A stretch of DNA of 64,000 nt from positions 1-64,000 of the forward strand of contig JAJDDW010000040.1 of NCBI GenBank assembly GCA_029260115.1, given 5' to 3'. The notes beneath the pieces are model-generated. The model did not search any database. It saw only the letters and a program-made list of their open reading frames with translations, and was not told where the DNA came from. Below are positions 61,080 to 64,000 of the stretch, piece after piece (positions within the stretch are counted from its first letter, which is position 1; the number at the start of each line of letters is the position of its first letter). Position numbers and translations under genes: made by a program. The stretch is from Phycisphaerae bacterium (GTDB taxonomy: Bacteria; Planctomycetota; Phycisphaerae; UBA1845).

Positions 61080-61640
61080 TTATTTTGCGCGTTCCATGTA
61101 CTCGCCGGTGCGGGTATCGACGCGAATAATCTCGCCCAGGGCAATAAACGGAGGCACGCGAATCTTCGCGCCGGTTTCTACAATAGCTTCCTTCATCTGA
61201 TTGGTAGCAGTGGCACCCTTAATAGACGGAGCTGTATCTGTAACCTCCAACTCCACCACGAAAGGCAATTCAAAAGTAACCATTTGCCCGTCATACACTT
61301 GGCAGGCGATTTTTTCGTTGGGCTTGAGCCACATCGCGGCTTCACCTACCACGTCTGGGCTAACGGGTATTTGATCGAATGACTCCTCGTCCATGACAAT
61401 GAAGTTTTCGCCCTCTTTGTAAAGGAATTCATAGGTTTTTGACTCGACAAAGGGGATTTCGATGCGATCATCGACACGGAAACGCTCCTCAAAGATGCGA
61501 CCGGTTTTAACCATTTTGAGTTTGGTCTGGACATAACTGCGCTTGTTGCCCTTGGCAACATGCTGCGCCTCGTGGACAATGGCTAGCTCTCCGCCGTAAA
61601 TGATGGTTTTTCCCTTGTTGAGGTCGACGGCTTTGATCAT
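61080..61640 (-). CDS. efp: Elongation factor P
   Basis: A 186-residue EF-P, which rescues ribosomes stalled at polyproline. The three domains are complete: an N-terminal KOW-like domain (residues 1-62), a central OB domain (EFLYKEGENFIVMDEESFDQ) and a C-terminal OB domain ending GEIIRVDTRTGEYMERAK. The ATG at 61640 has GGGAG nine bases upstream; an in-frame start at 61727 would add 29 unrelated residues. Alignment by eye with E. coli EF-P puts Asn32 at the place of the modified Lys34, in the loop AKGNKRS. The gene is alone and divergent from a methyltransferase gene. Confidence 0.94.
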   Translation of the reverse strand: MIKAVDLNKGKTIIYGGELAIVHEAQHVAKGNKRSYVQTKLKMVKTGRIFEERFRVDDRIEIPFVESKTYEFLYKEGENFIVMDEESFDQIPVSPDVVGEAAMWLKPNEKIACQVYDGQMVTFELPFVVELEVTDTAPSIKGATATNQMKEAIVETGAKIRVPPFIALGEIIRVDTRTGEYMERAK

Positions 61641-61903
61641 TCTCGTAAACTCCCGAATCGGTTGCGTTTGGCCCTGCGTAGCTAAATTACTGCGATGGAT
61701 CATCCTCTGCGGCGCATAGACGGTCAAGTGTAAGGGGGCTAAATCCTTCGTATTAGCAGGTTCGTCCGAAAATCATGACGCTATAGATCAATAGTGACTA
61801 CTCTATATGGCATGAAACGACTCGGATGGTGACTTAGCGTCCACAATTGTATTGCGTCGGTAGCATGTATTTCATTTGTTCTGAATCACCTACAATGTAG
61901 AGC

Positions 61904-62704
61904 ATGAGCAAACCACGTCCTACCGCTGTGCAAAAGTATCACGATCGGGTGGCCCCGCGTTATGACGCGAGCTATCAAGATGATTTTTGGAAATGGCATG
62001 ATGCACTCACCTGGAACTATGTAAAGCCGTTTCTTCCTAAAGATTGCTCGGCTGAGGTGCTTGATCTGGGATGTGGCACCGGCAAGTGGGGCGGAAAGCT
62101 CGTCAAATCTGGATTCGCCACTACCTTTATTGATATATCTAACCGAATGATAAATATCGCTCGCGACACTTATGGTGATAGTAATACGGCCACCTCGTTC
62201 TATCAGGCTGACTTGTGTGACATGTCGATGCTGCCCAAAGATCATTTCGCCCTCGCATTGGCTATGGGTGATCCGATCGGTTGCACACATGCCCCAGCTA
62301 AGGCGCTAAAAGAGATTCGGCGAGTCTTACAGCCTGGCGGGGTTCTTGTAGCGACCTTCGACAATCGACTGGCGGCTATTGATTACCACTTGAGCAAATC
62401 CGACGCGGATGAATTTGAGAAATTCCTCCGTAATGGACGAACACACTGGTTTACCAAGGATGAGAGCGAGCAGTTTGAGATTTTCACGTATACCCCACGC
62501 GAGGTGCGTAAGCTAGTTAGTGGTGCTGGGTTTGAGGTGCTCGATCTTGTGGCCAAGACCGTGCTGCCGATGCGTCATCACCGCAATTTGTTGGAAACCT
62601 CGGAATCTCAGCGGACTTGGGCGAAAATCGAGAGTTCACTCTGTCGCGACGAAGCGGCTATGGGTCGAGCCTCGCATTTGCAGGTAGCCTGCCGCATAGC
62701 GTGA
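61904..62704 (+). CDS. SAM-dependent class I methyltransferase
   Basis: A 266-residue methyltransferase. SAM-binding motif I is VLDLGCGTGKWGGKL (about residues 50-64), motif II FIDISNRMINIARDTYG, and the later line LKEIRRVLQPGGVLVATFDN is the typical motif IV-VI region of the Methyltransf_11 group (UbiE/BioC-like). The C-terminal part (YTPREVRKLVSGAGFEVLDL) fits the same group. Substrates in this group are quinone precursors, lipids or small molecules; none can be chosen. No ribosome site is clear before the ATG, which is the first in frame. It lies upstream of the zinc-ribbon gene in the same direction. Confidence 0.85.
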   Translation: MSKPRPTAVQKYHDRVAPRYDASYQDDFWKWHDALTWNYVKPFLPKDCSAEVLDLGCGTGKWGGKLVKSGFATTFIDISNRMINIARDTYGDSNTATSFYQADLCDMSMLPKDHFALALAMGDPIGCTHAPAKALKEIRRVLQPGGVLVATFDNRLAAIDYHLSKSDADEFEKFLRNGRTHWFTKDESEQFEIFTYTPREVRKLVSGAGFEVLDLVAKTVLPMRHHRNLLETSESQRTWAKIESSLCRDEAAMGRASHLQVACRIA

Positions 62705-62827
62705 ATGATGGCATTTTACATCAGCCAACGCCGAATTCGTAATGCTGTGGACGGTTATTTTATAGCCTAAAATTTTTGGGGTCCGCTGGCCTTGATGTTT
62801 CGCCGACTAGCGTGCATAATAAGCGTT

Positions 62828-63571
62828 ATGGGAGAGACACTCGAAGCGTTACACCGTTTGCAGGTCGTCGAATTACAAATAGCAGAGATTCGGAGTCAGC
62901 GTGATGTGATACAACGTCGCGTTGAGGTTCACAGAAAACGTCTGCAACAAGCCAATGATAGAGTCGAAGAGCTACAAGTCAGTGCGCGTCGAAAGCAGAT
63001 GGATATTGACGCCCTGTCACTCGATGTTTCTTCTCGCGAAGAGTCTGTCGCCAAACATCGCGAAGCGCTTAACAACGCCAAAACCAACAAAGAATACAGC
63101 GCCATCCTCGCCGCGATGAACGCGGAGAAGGCCGACTCGGGTAAAGTTGAGAGTCAGGTTCTTGAGCGGATGGAAGAAATCCAATCCACCAACAATGAAG
63201 TAGCCCAGGTCGAGGAAGAGAAGAAGGTACATTCCGATGCCTTAGCAGTAGCCGAGGAAAAACTTGCTGCCTTCGATGAGCGACATAAAAAAGAGACCAA
63301 TCGGCTAACCAAAGACCGCAAAGAATGCGAAAGCGGCATCGCACCCACCACGCTATCATCTTTCAATCGGGTGGCAGATCACCTCGAAGGTGAGGCGATG
63401 GCCGTGGTTGGCAAAGTGCATCCTAAACGAGATGAATATGTCTGCACCGGCTGCAACTTGAAAATTTCACTCGAAATCGTCAACATCTTGCAATCGCGAG
63501 ACGAAATTCAGATGTGCAAATGCTGCGGCCGAATCCTGTATGTCGAATCTTCAATAGTTAAGACTCCCTAA
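62828..63571 (+). CDS. Coiled-coil protein with C-terminal C4 zinc ribbon (DUF164/CT398-like)
   Basis: A 247-residue protein. About residues 10-175 form a long hairpin coiled coil (QLQ, KHREALNNAKTNKEYSAILA, EEEKKVHSDALAVAEEKLAA). The last 45 residues hold a zinc ribbon with cysteines in VCTGCNLKI and CKCCGRILY. The line NNAKTNKEYSAILAAM is the family's most conserved stretch. Chlamydial CT398 is the best-known relative and binds type III secretion and sigma-54 partners. In other bacteria the gene often sits next to a nif3-like gene. Start at ATG 62828; an earlier frame start at 62792 adds 12 unrelated residues. Confidence 0.88.
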   Translation: MGETLEALHRLQVVELQIAEIRSQRDVIQRRVEVHRKRLQQANDRVEELQVSARRKQMDIDALSLDVSSREESVAKHREALNNAKTNKEYSAILAAMNAEKADSGKVESQVLERMEEIQSTNNEVAQVEEEKKVHSDALAVAEEKLAAFDERHKKETNRLTKDRKECESGIAPTTLSSFNRVADHLEGEAMAVVGKVHPKRDEYVCTGCNLKISLEIVNILQSRDEIQMCKCCGRILYVESSIVKTP

Positions 63572-63771
63572 CGCGGCGGCTTTCTTTTTTTCTATTTCAC
63601 GCAGTTGTATATCGGCTATCGATGCCCCTGCGCAGCCATTCGCGTCAGCATCGGAAGAGATAAGCCTTCTGCCTAAACCTTCTAGACTATCTGAAATACA
63701 ACGAATTAATTTCTAATTGGATACCACGGATAAGCTGGTGCTTACCTAGCCCACCCGGGGAATCTGGCTGC

Positions 63772-63969
63772 TCAGGTAGCCATAACATCTGAGGCGAGGG
63801 TGTTGACGATGTGTTCTAGCATTTTGTCTTCGTCAAAATCTCGATATATCACAGCTTGTCTTGCCGCGATGACCTTGTTCATGCGCGGGGCGGGGGTAAG
63901 GTCATTGGTAGCCGACTGACCGGCTGAGAGGCTATCGACTGCGTTTTCTGGATTGGCTAACCAAAACAT
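63772..63969 (-). CDS. Small hypothetical protein, 65 residues
   Basis: A short open frame with a good ribosome site, GAGGAG, ten bases before the ATG. The product (MFWLANPENAVDSLSAG to HIVNTLASDVMAT) has no recognised domain, signal peptide or membrane segment. The predicted helix ARQAVIYRDFDEDKMLEHIV is amphipathic. Near the window edge, so upstream context is missing. The gene is kept because of the ribosome site, but it remains doubtful. Confidence 0.45.
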   Translation of the reverse strand: MFWLANPENAVDSLSAGQSATNDLTPAPRMNKVIAARQAVIYRDFDEDKMLEHIVNTLASDVMAT

Positions 63970-64000
63970 ATGGCATGCTCCTCAACTGGCGAATGCGCCA

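Overview
The window looks like a chromosomal stretch of a bacterium of the Planctomycetota, most likely Phycisphaerae-like. The clues are a dockerin-type tail ending in the style 'DLRDFAEFQAVFTGP', secreted beta-helix proteins with planctomycete-style openings, a lysine-rich histone H1-like protein, tandem Ser/Thr kinases with TolB-type propellers, a giant periplasmic secretion apparatus, and many secreted or lipoprotein genes of unknown function. The assignment is inferred from gene content only.

Layout. 1-12 kb: end of an AI-2E family permease, acetoacetyl-CoA synthetase, dprA, a TPR lipoprotein, a family 2 glycosyltransferase followed by an unknown 531-residue protein, a DUF1844 protein, a rhomboid protease, a class IV aminotransferase and a tetraheme cytochrome c. 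11.4-35.6 kb: one minus-strand cluster of eleven genes for a type II secretion-like machine. Read in the direction of transcription it is gspF, gspG, gspH, gspI, gspJ, gspK, a PilM-PilN (GspL-like) fusion, a PilO-PKD-PilP (GspM/GspC-like) fusion, a 2994-residue protein made of about 28 secretin N-type modules with no secretin barrel, a 1512-residue secretin with about 12 N-type modules, and a small lipoprotein. No GspE ATPase or prepilin peptidase is present. The pseudopilin half follows type II secretion order and the second half follows pilMNOPQ order, so the machine has a hybrid layout. The 9-kb N-module gene is the best candidate in the window for an undescribed component.

35.9-47 kb: a DUF2723 membrane protein, then gatE-gatD, the archaeal-type Glu-tRNA(Gln) amidotransferase, in a clearly bacterial context. 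Two tandem receptor-like Ser/Thr kinases follow, with a third copy cut off after about 25 codons. 47-51.7 kb: an ABM-fold protein, a beta-helix protein, an ENIGW-repeat protein with a dockerin tail, and a SulP transporter.

51.9-53.7 kb: a small integrated element in tRNA-Asn. The 3' half of the tRNA (40 bases) is duplicated 1.73 kb away, and the terminator-like hairpins lie next to the displaced half. The interval carries one lipoprotein gene, clusters of GTGGTCA motifs near both ends, and no integrase. 53.8-64 kb: unknown and TPR proteins, a secreted S1/P1-nuclease-like protein with an Ada-like metal-binding tail, the H1-like protein with an exceptionally complete Shine-Dalgarno sequence and a strong terminator, elongation factor P with Asn at the normally modified tip position, a methyltransferase and a coiled-coil zinc-ribbon protein.
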